A DNA stretch of 64,000 bases from Polaribacter irgensii 23-P (GTDB lineage Bacteria > Bacteroidota > Bacteroidia > Flavobacteriales > Flavobacteriaceae), in the NCBI RefSeq assembly GCF_000153225.1, contig NZ_CH724148.1:1878842-1942841 (forward strand). The letters run 5' to 3'. Position 1 is the first letter of the stretch; every line of letters starts with the position of its first letter. Both the position numbers and the translations under genes were made by a program. The notes beneath the pieces were generated by a model. It was not told where the DNA came from. It worked only from the letters and a program-made list of their open reading frames with translations, and did no database searches. Below, in pieces: positions 44,739-53,911 of the stretch.

Positions 44739-45291
44739 CAGCTAGAATGCAATTAATTTTAGATTCCAAAGCTATAAAAAAATCTGCAGAAATGAGTGTT
44801 AAAGTTTTAATTAGAGGCATTAAAGTATCATTTTATTTATATTTTTTTAAAATTGTGCGCCTTTTACTGCTCTTTAGAGATAAATAAGAGTCATTTATTA
44901 AATAAATGATTACTTGATAATTTGGTTTAAATGGATTTATTTAGAAATGGTAATCCCTTTTTTATTTTATAAAGAACTTTATTTTTAGTCATTATATTTA
45001 CGATTGCATTGGAGACGCTATTTTATAATTAGGCAATTATTTCACGCATGTATTTGGCAAAACATGCAAAAAAATCTTTTTATTTAGGTCTGGTTTAAAA
45101 AAACTTCAAGATCGGAAATTTCAATTTTCTATTATTGGGTATTTGGGTGAAATTGCAGCATTGTCTAAAATTACAATAAAAAAGAGTAAAGCTGCGTTTT
45201 AAGAATAAGACTATTCTAGGAATTCTCCAGTGCACAAAAAACATAAACAATAAATTTTGTGGTACTAAGATTTTTTATTAAAATTATTTTT
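44739..45291. other. Intergenic region with a possible regulator remnant
   Basis: 553 bp with no intact gene. The plus-strand frame 45029-45202 is open and coding-like to a TAA at 45200-45202 (RKFQFSIIGYLGEIAALSKI). Its last part resembles the YLGI...LSRIR helix-turn-helix end of flavobacterial Crp/Fnr-type proteins, with a missing residue. It lacks a start and any upstream domain, so if real it is a fragment. The rest is AT-rich spacer. Confidence 0.4.
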
Positions 45292-46014
45292 ATGAAAAAA
45301 ACTTATTGTAATTGGAGCTCTGGTAAAGATTCAGCGCTAGCACTTTATAAAGTGCTTCAAGATCCAAAATATAATGTAGCCTTGTTAGTGACGACTATAA
45401 ACAAAGATTTTAATCGAATTTCTATGCATGGGCTGAGAAATGAGTTACTATTTAAACAAGTAGAGGCAATTGGAATTGATTTAAAAACCATTGAATTTCC
45501 TGCAGAGGTCGAAATGGATGAATATGCTGAAATTATGAGAGAGGCAACAGCTTCTTTAGTAGTTAAAGGATATTCTCATTCGGTTTTTGGTGATATTTTT
45601 TTAGAAGATTTAAAGGCATACAGAGATGTAAAATTATCAGAAGCACAGATTACAGGGGTCTATCCGCTGTGGAAACAAAATACAAAAGAAATTCTACAGG
45701 AGTTTTTAGTTGTGGGTTTCAAGGCAATAACAGTTTGTGTAAACGCTAAAGTATTAGGTAAAGAATTCGTGGGAAGATATATCGACTTACAATTTATAGA
45801 GGATTTACCTGAAAATGTAGATGTTTGTGGAGAAAATGGAGAGTTCCATACTTTTGTTTTTGATGGACCAATTTTTAAGAATCCAATCGACTTTGTAATA
45901 GGAAAAAAGGTATTGCGCTCGCATACCTTTCAGGATACTAAAGAGAATAATCAGCAATTTAAAAAAGAAAAATCAAATCACGATACCCAATTTTGGTATT
46001 GTGATTTGATTTAA
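45292..46014 (+). CDS. DPH6-like PP-loop ATP-dependent ligase
   Basis: A 240-aa protein of the adenine-nucleotide alpha-hydrolase fold. The PP-loop SSGKDSALALYKVL lies just after the start. Other family pieces are ISMHGLRNELL, FGDIFLEDLKAYR, YPLWKQNTKEILQEFL and CGENGEFHTFVFDGPIF. This is the signature of diphthine-ammonia ligase (Dph6), which in eukaryotes and archaea finishes diphthamide on elongation factor 2. Bacteria have no diphthamide, so the bacterial homologues must amidate something else; the substrate is unknown. The frame could begin at 45259, but ATG 45292 places the PP-loop correctly. The last 14 codons form part of a long hairpin. Confidence 0.8.
   Translation: MKKTYCNWSSGKDSALALYKVLQDPKYNVALLVTTINKDFNRISMHGLRNELLFKQVEAIGIDLKTIEFPAEVEMDEYAEIMREATASLVVKGYSHSVFGDIFLEDLKAYRDVKLSEAQITGVYPLWKQNTKEILQEFLVVGFKAITVCVNAKVLGKEFVGRYIDLQFIEDLPENVDVCGENGEFHTFVFDGPIFKNPIDFVIGKKVLRSHTFQDTKENNQQFKKEKSNHDTQFWYCDLI
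45971..46011. terminator. Long hairpin inside the 3' end of the DPH6-like gene
   Basis: 45971-45987 and 45995-46011 form a 17-bp stem (one G-U pair) with a 7-nt loop. It lies wholly within the coding sequence, ending one base before the stop codon. On the minus strand it is followed by TTTTTCTTTTTT, so it fits an intrinsic terminator for the convergent M14 peptidase gene. Confidence 0.7.
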
Positions 46015-46021
46015 AGGCCTC

Positions 46022-48514
46022 TTACTTTAAGGTGTCAGAGTTCAAAAGAAAAACAGCATTGGCAACAAAAAGTTTCCCGTTTTCCCAGAAAGCTCTAAAT
46101 AACGGATTGTCTACCATGTAAACGACACTTCCCTTTCCCATTGGTTCTACACCAAATAATAAAGATTTTGGTACTTCTTTCACGGCTTTGCTTCCAGCAA
46201 AACCAGAAACATTCGTTGTATTGGCTCTAAAATAACCAACATTATAACCCTCTTTTAAATAATGGTAAGAGGTTCCGCTTAATTTTAAAGAGAAGTATGT
46301 TGTATCGTAACCAAAAGCTAATGGATGCGAATTGTCTAAAGTACTTTTAAAAATACTTCCCGTAATTAAATTACTAATACGTTCGCGTTCCCTTATTTCA
46401 AAAGGTGTTAAATTGTCCTTTTGAGTGTCCTCTTTTGTATCGGATGTGTCATTTGCTTTTTTAGTCTTTAGAGAAAATCCATCTTTATCAGCAAAACTAT
46501 TTAAAGCATTGCCCATCGCGATGAGTGTTCCTCCAGAACGTGTCCAATTCTTTACTTTTTCTAGCGTATTTTTATTCAAAAGAGATTTGTAATTACCATT
46601 CGGTAGCACAATTACATCATAGCTATTTAAATTAGTAGAAGCAAAATCATCTGACTTAATATTTGTAATTGGATATTGTAATTGTGTTTCAAAAAAATGC
46701 CAAACTTCACCAAAACTTAAAGAAGACGTCGTTTTTCCAGATAAAACGGCAACTTTTTGTTGGTTGATTGGTTTTACAGAATACGCACCAAAGTCTACAC
46801 CTGCCTGTGAGAAACCTGTTGAAACGGCAGTTAAACCTCGCTTGTGCTTATTTGCGATTGCAATTAGTTTTGTGTCAAAATCTAAATTTCTATTGTCATT
46901 TCTTAAAATGATTAAAGTTCCTTTCTTAAAAGAATTTCCATTCGCCGAAAATTCTTTTTCAGTAAAACGAGGAACAATATTATGTTGCAACAGCGCGCTT
47001 AAAAAAGTAGCATCTTCTATGCTATTCCATTTAGAGATGTAGGCATAGGCTTTTGTGTCCGCCAAATTTAAATCGGTATTGGGTTTTTTACTTTCAGAGG
47101 AATCCACGTTTGTTTTCGAAGCAATTGCATTTAAACCGTGCGCATAGGGCAAAGACCAAGCAGTAATATCGTAGGTTAAAGAATCTGTTAGTTTTGCATT
47201 TGGTTCAAACAGCACTTTTACCATTTTTCCTTTGGGTTGATTCGTATGAACTACCAAATCGGTGTTGTTTACTGTGAACTTACCATTTTCTTGCGTGCTA
47301 TAATTGTATCCTTTTACAGAACCACTTGTTGCATTCTCATATTTAATTTCATGGGTGTCTAAAAGTTTTTTTAAACGATTTATTTTGTCACTATTCTCAT
47401 TCTTTAACACGTAGCTTTTGTAATTCAAATTTGAATTGTTAAAGAATTTTCTAAATTCAGTGTTTAACTTCTCAGCATTTTTAGATGAAATTTCTACCGT
47501 AGACAACCCTGTGGTCATGTGATGCTTTGCACGGTCTTTTAAGGTTAAAATCTCTCCTTCATTCGTTTGTATTCCCAAGCCGGCAGTTCCATTACCTGCT
47601 TGCTCATAAGTCATTCCGATTGCACCCATGTATGTAGGATAGGTATCGCCGTAACTTGGATATAATAAATCAAAACTTTTTTTGGTAAAATACAACCAAC
47701 CTTCTGAGTCAAAATATTTGGCATGATTTTTTCCAATTTGTATTTGAAAAGTACGCTGCCAATCAGAAATCACTTCATGAAAAGGTTCTGCAGCAGGTGC
47801 AAAGTAATACGGGCTGTTGATTCCTTGTTCATGAAAATCAACATGTACATGTGGCATCCATTTATTATATATGGCGATTCTTTGTTGGGATTCTACTTGG
47901 GTAACCCAGGCCCAATCTCTATTTAAATCAAATAAATAATGATTTGCTCTTCCACCTGGCCAAGGCTCTGAGTGTTCTTTTGCATTTTGATCTACGTTAA
48001 ATGGCGTACTTTTTACTTGATTGTACCAATTTACATAACGATCTCTGCCATCTGGGTTTACACAAGGATCTAAAATAACGACTGTATTTTCTAACAACGC
48101 CTTTTCGTGAGTTACCAATTCATATAAGGTTAACATCGCTGCTTCTGTGCTCGATGCTTCGTTACCGTGAACATTATAGCTCAACCATACAATTGCTTTT
48201 TTGTTGGTAGCGGCACCGCTAGCAATTCTTATTTGGGAAAGATTATTATTTCTAATGCTTTCTAAATTATCGATATTTTCTTGAGAAGAGATGTAGCTTA
48301 CATATAACGGTCTATTTTCATTTGTTTCGCCGTATTTTTCTAATTTAACGTTGGATAAAGAGTTGCTTACATATTCAAAATAGTCTACAACTCTGTGGTG
48401 GACTGTAAATCGAGAACCGATTTCATACCCTAAAAAATCTGATGGGGATTTAATTGTTTGGGAGAAAATTGTTCCTGTAAATAGAAGGAAACTTAGAAGT
48501 GCTTTAATTTTCAT
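46022..48514 (-). CDS. M14-family zinc carboxypeptidase, secreted
   Basis: An 830-aa protein with a signal peptide (residues 1-18, ending GTIFSQ). The N-terminal ~350 residues are a peptidase M14 domain: zinc ligands His116 and Glu119 in NVHGNEASS, substrate-binding NPDGRDRY at 153-160, and the third zinc ligand in HVDFHEQG (His228). A Glu late in the domain would be catalytic (GMTYEQAGNG or EGEILTLK). The C-terminal ~400 residues include a segment resembling a class I glutamine amidotransferase-like fold (DVIVLPNGNYKSLL, WTRSGGTLIAMG), common in bacteroidetal M14 proteins. It should trim peptides in the periplasm. Its terminator lies inside the neighbouring gene. Confidence 0.88.
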   Translation of the reverse strand: MKIKALLSFLLFTGTIFSQTIKSPSDFLGYEIGSRFTVHHRVVDYFEYVSNSLSNVKLEKYGETNENRPLYVSYISSQENIDNLESIRNNNLSQIRIASGAATNKKAIVWLSYNVHGNEASSTEAAMLTLYELVTHEKALLENTVVILDPCVNPDGRDRYVNWYNQVKSTPFNVDQNAKEHSEPWPGGRANHYLFDLNRDWAWVTQVESQQRIAIYNKWMPHVHVDFHEQGINSPYYFAPAAEPFHEVISDWQRTFQIQIGKNHAKYFDSEGWLYFTKKSFDLLYPSYGDTYPTYMGAIGMTYEQAGNGTAGLGIQTNEGEILTLKDRAKHHMTTGLSTVEISSKNAEKLNTEFRKFFNNSNLNYKSYVLKNENSDKINRLKKLLDTHEIKYENATSGSVKGYNYSTQENGKFTVNNTDLVVHTNQPKGKMVKVLFEPNAKLTDSLTYDITAWSLPYAHGLNAIASKTNVDSSESKKPNTDLNLADTKAYAYISKWNSIEDATFLSALLQHNIVPRFTEKEFSANGNSFKKGTLIILRNDNRNLDFDTKLIAIANKHKRGLTAVSTGFSQAGVDFGAYSVKPINQQKVAVLSGKTTSSLSFGEVWHFFETQLQYPITNIKSDDFASTNLNSYDVIVLPNGNYKSLLNKNTLEKVKNWTRSGGTLIAMGNALNSFADKDGFSLKTKKANDTSDTKEDTQKDNLTPFEIRERERISNLITGSIFKSTLDNSHPLAFGYDTTYFSLKLSGTSYHYLKEGYNVGYFRANTTNVSGFAGSKAVKEVPKSLLFGVEPMGKGSVVYMVDNPLFRAFWENGKLFVANAVFLLNSDTLK

Positions 48515-48717
48515 GTTTTTACGTAATTTTTAAAATCAAAAATAAGAATATATTTTTAATTTTAGTGTCTATTGAAATTGGATCGTGTTAAAAGTGTGTT
48601 AGATTGAGACGAAGTTGTTGGCTGCAGACAAAATATTTGTATTTTTATGCGAAATTAAAACAAACAAATGAATCTTATTTCAGAAACTGATTGTAGCTTA
48701 AAATTTGTATTCTAAAA

Positions 48718-50310
48718 ATGAAAGTAACACAAATTCCATTTAAAAATACAGGCTTTTTCTCAAAAACAATGTTGGATTATGTAGCGCAAAAAGAGGCGAT
48801 GCACCCGTTTTTTAATAACTTTCCTGATAGTAGAGGTTTTTCTAATCAGATTAAAGAGAAAGAAAAATCTTTTACGCACCAATCGAGATTGGTGTTAGTA
48901 GACGCTTTAAAAAAGCAATACACGCAATTTGAAGTTTCTGAAAAAACACAAGAAAACATCAATCTTTTAAAATTACAAAATACATTTACAGTCACTACAG
49001 GGCATCAATTAAACTTGTTTACAGGTCCCCTATACTTTTTATATAAAATTATTTCTACCATTAATTTATCGGAAGAGTTGCGTCGAAAGTTTCCGGAGAA
49101 TAACTTTGTTCCTATTTACTGGATGGCAACGGAAGATCATGATTTTGATGAAATTAACTATTTTAACTTTGAAGGGAAAAAAGTAAAGTGGAGTCGCGAT
49201 GACGGGGGTGCAGTGGGGCGATTTTCTACAGATGGACTAGAGCATGTCTTCGAAGTTTTTGCAAGTCAATTAGGCAATTCTAAAAATGCCAATTACCTCA
49301 AAGAATTATTTTCTAAAGGTTATTTAGAGCACAACAATTTGGCAGCTGCAACGCGGTATATTGCCAATGATTTATTCAAAGAATTCGGGCTGGTAATTCT
49401 GGATGGAGATGCTGCTGAATTAAAGAAACTTTTTATTCCATTTGTAAAAGATGAATTGGAAAATGGAACTTCTTTTAAAGAAGTTTCTAACACCATCACT
49501 AAGCTTGAAATAAATTATAAAATTCAAGTAAATCCAAGAGATATTAATTTGTTTTATTTGAGTGAGAATTCGCGCGAACGCATTCTGCATGAAGATGGCG
49601 TGTATAAAGTAAACAATACGAGCCTTCAATTTTCTAAAAGTGAAATTTTAAAAGAGGTTGAGCAGAATCCGGTGGCGTTTTCGCCAAATGTAATTATGAG
49701 GCCGTTGTTTCAAGAAGTAATTTTACCCAATCTTGGTTATGTTGGTGGAGGTGGAGAAATTGCATACTGGCTCGAGCTGAAAGATTATTTTGAAAAAGTA
49801 AACATTCCCTTTCCAATTTTATTATTGCGAAATTCGGTGCAGGTAATTTCAGAAAAGCAACAAAAAAAGTTAGACAAACTAGCGGTTTCACATGCAGATT
49901 TGTTTGAAAAGCAGCACGCCTTATTGGCTAAAAAAGTAATTGAAAACTCTGAAATTGAAATCTCTTTTGAAGACAAAATGCGCTATTTGAAAAATGAATT
50001 TTCTGAATTAAAAGAAGTAGCTAAAAAAACAGATATTTCTTTTGTAAATGCTGTGAATGCACAAGAGCGAAAACAGCTTAAAGGACTTGAAAATCTTCAA
50101 AAAAGATTGTTAAAAGCAGAAAAAAGGAGACAGGTAGAGCTTGTTGATCGAATCACGATACTTCAAAATCAATTGTTGCCTAATCAAAGTTTAGAAGAGC
50201 GACAAGTTAATTTCTCAGAATATTATATAGCCTACGGTCCTGCGTTTATAAAGGCGTTAAAAGAAGTATTAAATCCCTTAGATTTGACCTTTACGGTGTT
50301 GGAATTATAA
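48718..50310 (+). CDS. bshC: Bacillithiol biosynthesis cysteine-adding enzyme BshC
   Basis: A 530-aa protein recognised from TTGHQLNLFTGPLYFLYKII, PIYWMATEDHDFDEINYFNF, the central NVIMRPLFQEVILPNLGYVGGG region (here starting SPNVIMRPLFQEVILPNLGY) and the coiled-coil segment near residues 430-480. BshC adds cysteine to glucosaminyl-malate, the last step in making bacillithiol, the low-molecular-weight thiol of Firmicutes and many Bacteroidetes. bshA and bshB are not in the window. It is transcribed alone. Confidence 0.93.
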   Translation: MKVTQIPFKNTGFFSKTMLDYVAQKEAMHPFFNNFPDSRGFSNQIKEKEKSFTHQSRLVLVDALKKQYTQFEVSEKTQENINLLKLQNTFTVTTGHQLNLFTGPLYFLYKIISTINLSEELRRKFPENNFVPIYWMATEDHDFDEINYFNFEGKKVKWSRDDGGAVGRFSTDGLEHVFEVFASQLGNSKNANYLKELFSKGYLEHNNLAAATRYIANDLFKEFGLVILDGDAAELKKLFIPFVKDELENGTSFKEVSNTITKLEINYKIQVNPRDINLFYLSENSRERILHEDGVYKVNNTSLQFSKSEILKEVEQNPVAFSPNVIMRPLFQEVILPNLGYVGGGGEIAYWLELKDYFEKVNIPFPILLLRNSVQVISEKQQKKLDKLAVSHADLFEKQHALLAKKVIENSEIEISFEDKMRYLKNEFSELKEVAKKTDISFVNAVNAQERKQLKGLENLQKRLLKAEKRRQVELVDRITILQNQLLPNQSLEERQVNFSEYYIAYGPAFIKALKEVLNPLDLTFTVLEL

Positions 50311-50453
50311 AATTTAATTTGCTGTTTTTTATCATTCTAAAATAAGTGCAATTTTGTCTTATATACCCTACATTTGAACTTTTGAAAATGGATTGACAAT
50401 ATTATTGTTATTGGTACCATTTTAAAGTTCAAAAGCATTTCAATAAAAAGATC

Positions 50454-51308
50454 ATGAAAGAAAAAAATCTTCATCCAAAAAATAAGTTCAATACAGGCTA
50501 TAATTTTGATGCATTAATCAAGATAAATTCAAAGTTAAAAACATTTGTGTCAAAAAATCAATTTGATGTAATAACCATCGATTTTTCAAATCCTGAAGCG
50601 GTAAAAGAGTTGAATAAAGCGTTGTTATTTTCATATGATAAAGTAACAACCTGGGATTTTCCAAAAGAGAATTTATGTCCACCAATTCCAGGTCGTTTGG
50701 ATTATGTTCACTATTTATCGGATTTGATTTCAACAGAAAAAAATGTAAAAATTTTAGATATTGGAACGGGAGCTACTTGTATTTATCCACTATTAGGTGT
50801 TGCTGAGTATGATTGGAGTTTTGTCGCTTCAGATATTGATTTTGCATCACTCGATACTGCCCAGGATATTATAGATGACAATAATTTAAGTGCTAAGATT
50901 GAATTGCGAAAACAAGCTAATGAGAGTCAGATTTTGAAAGGTATTATTAAAGAAGAGGATTCTTTTTCTGCCGTGATGTGCAACCCACCCTTTTTTAAAT
51001 CTGCAGAAGAAGCACAGGGAGCAAATAAGCGTAAAAATAAAAACTTAGGAAATAATACCGTTCGAAATTTTTCAGGAAACAACAATGAGCTTTGGTATAT
51101 CGGAGGAGAAAAAGCATTTTTGCACAACTACTTATATGAAAGCTCATTGTATAAAGAGAAAAGTAAGTGGTTTACAAGTTTGGTCTCTAAAAAGGAAAAT
51201 ATAGAGAGTTTACAGAAATCATCCGCAAAATTAGGAGCGCTTGAATTTAAAGTAATCCCGATGACGCAAGGAAATAAGGTAACGCGAATTGCTTGTTGGA
51301 GATTCTAA
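50454..51308 (+). CDS. rlmF: 23S rRNA (adenine-1618-N6)-methyltransferase RlmF
   Basis: A 284-aa SAM-dependent methyltransferase. The family signature is clear: LHPKNKFNTGYNFDALI at the N-terminus, FPKENLCPPIPGRLDYVHYL, the SAM motif ILDIGTGATCIYPLLG, and the N6-adenine motif CNPPFFKSAEEA. RlmF methylates A1618 of 23S rRNA in E. coli. The gene is alone and is followed by a hairpin at 51386-51419. Confidence 0.92.
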   Translation: MKEKNLHPKNKFNTGYNFDALIKINSKLKTFVSKNQFDVITIDFSNPEAVKELNKALLFSYDKVTTWDFPKENLCPPIPGRLDYVHYLSDLISTEKNVKILDIGTGATCIYPLLGVAEYDWSFVASDIDFASLDTAQDIIDDNNLSAKIELRKQANESQILKGIIKEEDSFSAVMCNPPFFKSAEEAQGANKRKNKNLGNNTVRNFSGNNNELWYIGGEKAFLHNYLYESSLYKEKSKWFTSLVSKKENIESLQKSSAKLGALEFKVIPMTQGNKVTRIACWRF

Positions 51309-51623
51309 TGTTTAGGTTTTGAGCAGAAAACAGAAAGATAAATCTATTTGATATTTTTTCAATGGCACGTTTCATACAGCTATTTAAAAGACCTTGCCGT
51401 AATAATGGTAAGGTCTTTTAGGTGCCGCCTGTTTAGAAACAAAAATTTATAAGCCGATGAAAAGAGAGACCAATATATTCAGTAGGGAAATTATTTTTTT
51501 GTCACAATGACAATTTTTAACAATTTGTTAGATACCCGTTTAGGTGATTTTTCTAGAGTAGTTAGAAAAAGGGTATTAGGACTTACTAGATATGTGTCTT
51601 TTTCTTAGGGTTTTGAGACAATA
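51309..51623. other. Intergenic region with a terminator and a small palindrome
   Basis: 315 bp between convergent genes. It holds the rlmF terminator (51386-51419) and an inverted repeat, TTGTCA-caa-TGACAA at 51499-51513. No gene was seen. Confidence 0.5.
51386..51419. terminator. Terminator hairpin downstream of rlmF
   Basis: AAAAGACCTT (51386-51395) pairs exactly with AAGGTCTTTT (51410-51419), with an inner GCC/GGT extension. A-rich and T-rich ends let it work in both directions. Confidence 0.65.
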
Positions 51624-52223
51624 TCAGTTAAAAACGACATTTTCAATTTTATACTTCTTACAAACAAAGTGTAAGGTTGTATAGACCAACATGTGCACAA
51701 AGACTAAACAAATAAAGGCATATAAGGGAACGCCTAAAAGTTGATACGGCCAATAGTAGGTCCAAACACCCAAGTATATAGTAATTACTTCACCAAAGGC
51801 AGGAAGAATTAAAGCCAATAGCAACGCTAACAAAATTTTATTTTTTTGGCTCTTATTTTCTAAAAATGGAATGAGCTTAAGTTCTAATGTATACAAAAAG
51901 TAAAAGGCATACATCCAAGCAAAAGGAAGCCAAAGGGGCAGTGTTCTTTTCACTGCATGGTATTCCCAAAACCCATGAGAAACGCCCCAAGTTTCGCCAA
52001 CAATACCACCAAAACAAGTCAGTAGCATTCCAAGCAATAACAGCCAGTTTTTAGGGGTTGGTTTTAGGATGTCTTTGTAAATATTGTACATGATTTTTGC
52101 AGCCAGCAGCAGTGCAATAAAAAGGTCGTACTCTTTTAAATATCCAATAAAGACACCTGCCACGATCAACTTTAAGATTCCGATTAAAATTGCTGTAAAA
52201 AACTTTTTGTTGTTTGTAATCAA
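51624..52223 (-). CDS. Hypothetical polytopic membrane protein
   Basis: A 199-aa protein with about six hydrophobic segments. Conserved-looking loops are CFGGIVGETWGVSHGFWEYH and LPAFGEVITIYLGVWTYYWP, with paired Gly-Glu and Trp residues; I do not know the family. The only start fitting the first helix is TTG at 52223. A similar Glu/Gly/Trp pattern is seen in the membrane protein at 36192-36956, suggesting a distant relationship. It converges with rlmF and follows lpdA, but a terminator separates it from lpdA. Confidence 0.6.
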   Translation of the reverse strand: MITNNKKFFTAILIGILKLIVAGVFIGYLKEYDLFIALLLAAKIMYNIYKDILKPTPKNWLLLLGMLLTCFGGIVGETWGVSHGFWEYHAVKRTLPLWLPFAWMYAFYFLYTLELKLIPFLENKSQKNKILLALLLALILPAFGEVITIYLGVWTYYWPYQLLGVPLYAFICLVFVHMLVYTTLHFVCKKYKIENVVFN

Positions 52224-52267
52224 TGTACTTTAGGGTATTTCTTAATAGAAATCAAATATAAAAAAAA

Positions 52268-52288
52268 ACCTTACCAAATTGGTAAGGT
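52268..52288 (-). terminator. Terminator of lpdA
   Basis: ACCTTACC (52268-52275) and GGTAAGGT (52281-52288) form an 8-bp stem. On the minus strand it is followed by TTTTTTTTTA. It lies 34 bp after the lpdA stop codon. Confidence 0.75.
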
Positions 52289-52321
52289 CGTTTTCAATAC
52301 TATTTATAGTTGCTTTTTAAT

Positions 52322-53710
52322 TTATAAGTGAATTACTTCTCCATATGCATCTGCAACGGCCTCCATTACTGCCTCACTCATAGTAGGGTGTGGGTGTATG
52401 GTTTTTAGAACTTCGTGTCCTGTGGTTTCTAGTTTACGCCCAAGGACTGCTTCTGCAATCATATCTGTAACTCCTGCACCAATCATATGGCAGCCTAACC
52501 ATTCTCCATATTTCGCATCAAAAATAACTTTTACAAATCCATCTTTGGTACCTGCAGCAGTTGCTTTTCCAGATGCTGAAAAAGGAAATTTACCAACTTT
52601 TAATTCGTAACCCGCTTCTCTTGCTTTGGCTTCTGTCATACCCACAGACGCTATTTCTGGAGTTGCATAGGTACATCCTGGAACGTTTCCGTAATCAATT
52701 GGTTCCGTATGCAATCCTGCTAATTTTTCTACGCAGGTAATTCCTTCAGCGGAAGCTACATGCGCTAGGGCTTGTCCAGGAGTCACATCGCCAATTGCAT
52801 AATATCCAGGGATGTTTGTTTGGTAATAGTCATTCACTAAAATCTTGTCTCTATCAACAATAATTCCAACATCTTCCAAACCGATGTTTTCAATATTTGA
52901 TTTGATGCCCACGGCAGATAATAAGATATCAGCCTCTAGTTTAATTTCACCTTTTTTTGTTTTTACAGTAGCAACAACGCCTTCACCTGAGGTGTCTACA
53001 GACTCTACAGAAGCATTGGTCATTACCGTAATACCTGCTTTTTTGAAAGAACGCTCAAACTGTTTTGAAATATCAATATCTTCTATAGGAACTAAATTCG
53101 GTTGAAATTCTACGATGGTAACAGCCGTACCCATCGTGTTGTAAAAATGTGCAAATTCAGCACCAATAGCACCAGAACCCACAACAATTAAAGATTTAGG
53201 CTGACTTGGTAAGGTCATTGCTTTTCGATATTCAATCACCTTTACACCATCCTGTGGGATGTTTGGCAATTCTCTAGAGCGAGAGCCTGTTGCAATAATT
53301 ATGTTGTCTGCGGTATATTCTGTGACCTTGCCAGCTTCTGTGGTAACTTCTACTTTTTTACCAACTTTTATTTTTCCAAAACCGTCTAGAATGTCGATTT
53401 TATTTTTTTTCATCAAAAAGGCAACACCTTTACTCATTCCGTCTGCAATACCGCGGCTCCTTTTAATTACTGCGTCAAAATCTTTGTCAATTGCTTCTGC
53501 TTTTAAACCATATTCATCAACATGCTTTAAGTAATCGTATACTTGTGCAGATTTTAGCAATGCTTTTGTTGGAATACAACCCCAGTTTAGGCAAATTCCT
53601 CCTAAAGATTCTTTTTCTACAATAGCAACTTTAAAACCCAATTGAGAAGCTCTAATTCCTGTAACATATCCTCCAGGTCCACTTCCGATAATAATGATGT
53701 CGTATTTCAT
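52322..53710 (-). CDS. lpdA: Dihydrolipoamide dehydrogenase (E3)
   Basis: A 462-aa flavoprotein that reoxidises dihydrolipoamide in the 2-oxoacid dehydrogenase complexes and the glycine cleavage system. FAD motif GSGPGG at 9-14; redox-active disulfide Cys40/Cys45 in GGICLNWGCIPTKALL; NAD motif VVGSGAIGAEFAHFY; second FAD motif YAIGDVTPG; C-terminal catalytic His in IHPHPTMSEAV. It works with pdhB and with lipoate made by LipA, both encoded in this window, though not adjacent. It is transcribed alone. Confidence 0.96.
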   Translation of the reverse strand: MKYDIIIIGSGPGGYVTGIRASQLGFKVAIVEKESLGGICLNWGCIPTKALLKSAQVYDYLKHVDEYGLKAEAIDKDFDAVIKRSRGIADGMSKGVAFLMKKNKIDILDGFGKIKVGKKVEVTTEAGKVTEYTADNIIIATGSRSRELPNIPQDGVKVIEYRKAMTLPSQPKSLIVVGSGAIGAEFAHFYNTMGTAVTIVEFQPNLVPIEDIDISKQFERSFKKAGITVMTNASVESVDTSGEGVVATVKTKKGEIKLEADILLSAVGIKSNIENIGLEDVGIIVDRDKILVNDYYQTNIPGYYAIGDVTPGQALAHVASAEGITCVEKLAGLHTEPIDYGNVPGCTYATPEIASVGMTEAKAREAGYELKVGKFPFSASGKATAAGTKDGFVKVIFDAKYGEWLGCHMIGAGVTDMIAEAVLGRKLETTGHEVLKTIHPHPTMSEAVMEAVADAYGEVIHL

Positions 53711-53911
53711 ATCTTTTTTTTAACTTTCTGTTTTGGGCGTTCGAGCGGGCTTTTCGTTTTATCTTTTGCTGTGTTTTCGATCTAAATTTGCATCTTCTTT
53801 GCAGATGGATCCGAATTCACAGCAAAAGGATATCATTGCAATCCCTAACGCATGCAAATTTACTAACTTTTGTTCTTATTACCAACTAGATCTTGCTTCT
53901 GAAAGCTATTT

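Noticed and set aside
36965..46014. Search for a phage, integrative element or defence island in the gap-rich 37-46 kb part
   Set aside because: No integrase, transposase, flanking tRNA with direct repeat, restriction enzyme or toxin-antitoxin pair was found; DUF4375 and MazG-like genes alone are not enough.
51386..52288. Two hairpins with similar arms (ACCTTGCC and ACCTTACC) considered as a dispersed repeat
   Set aside because: Each is a good terminator at a gene end and the shared part is only about 8 bp; likely coincidence.
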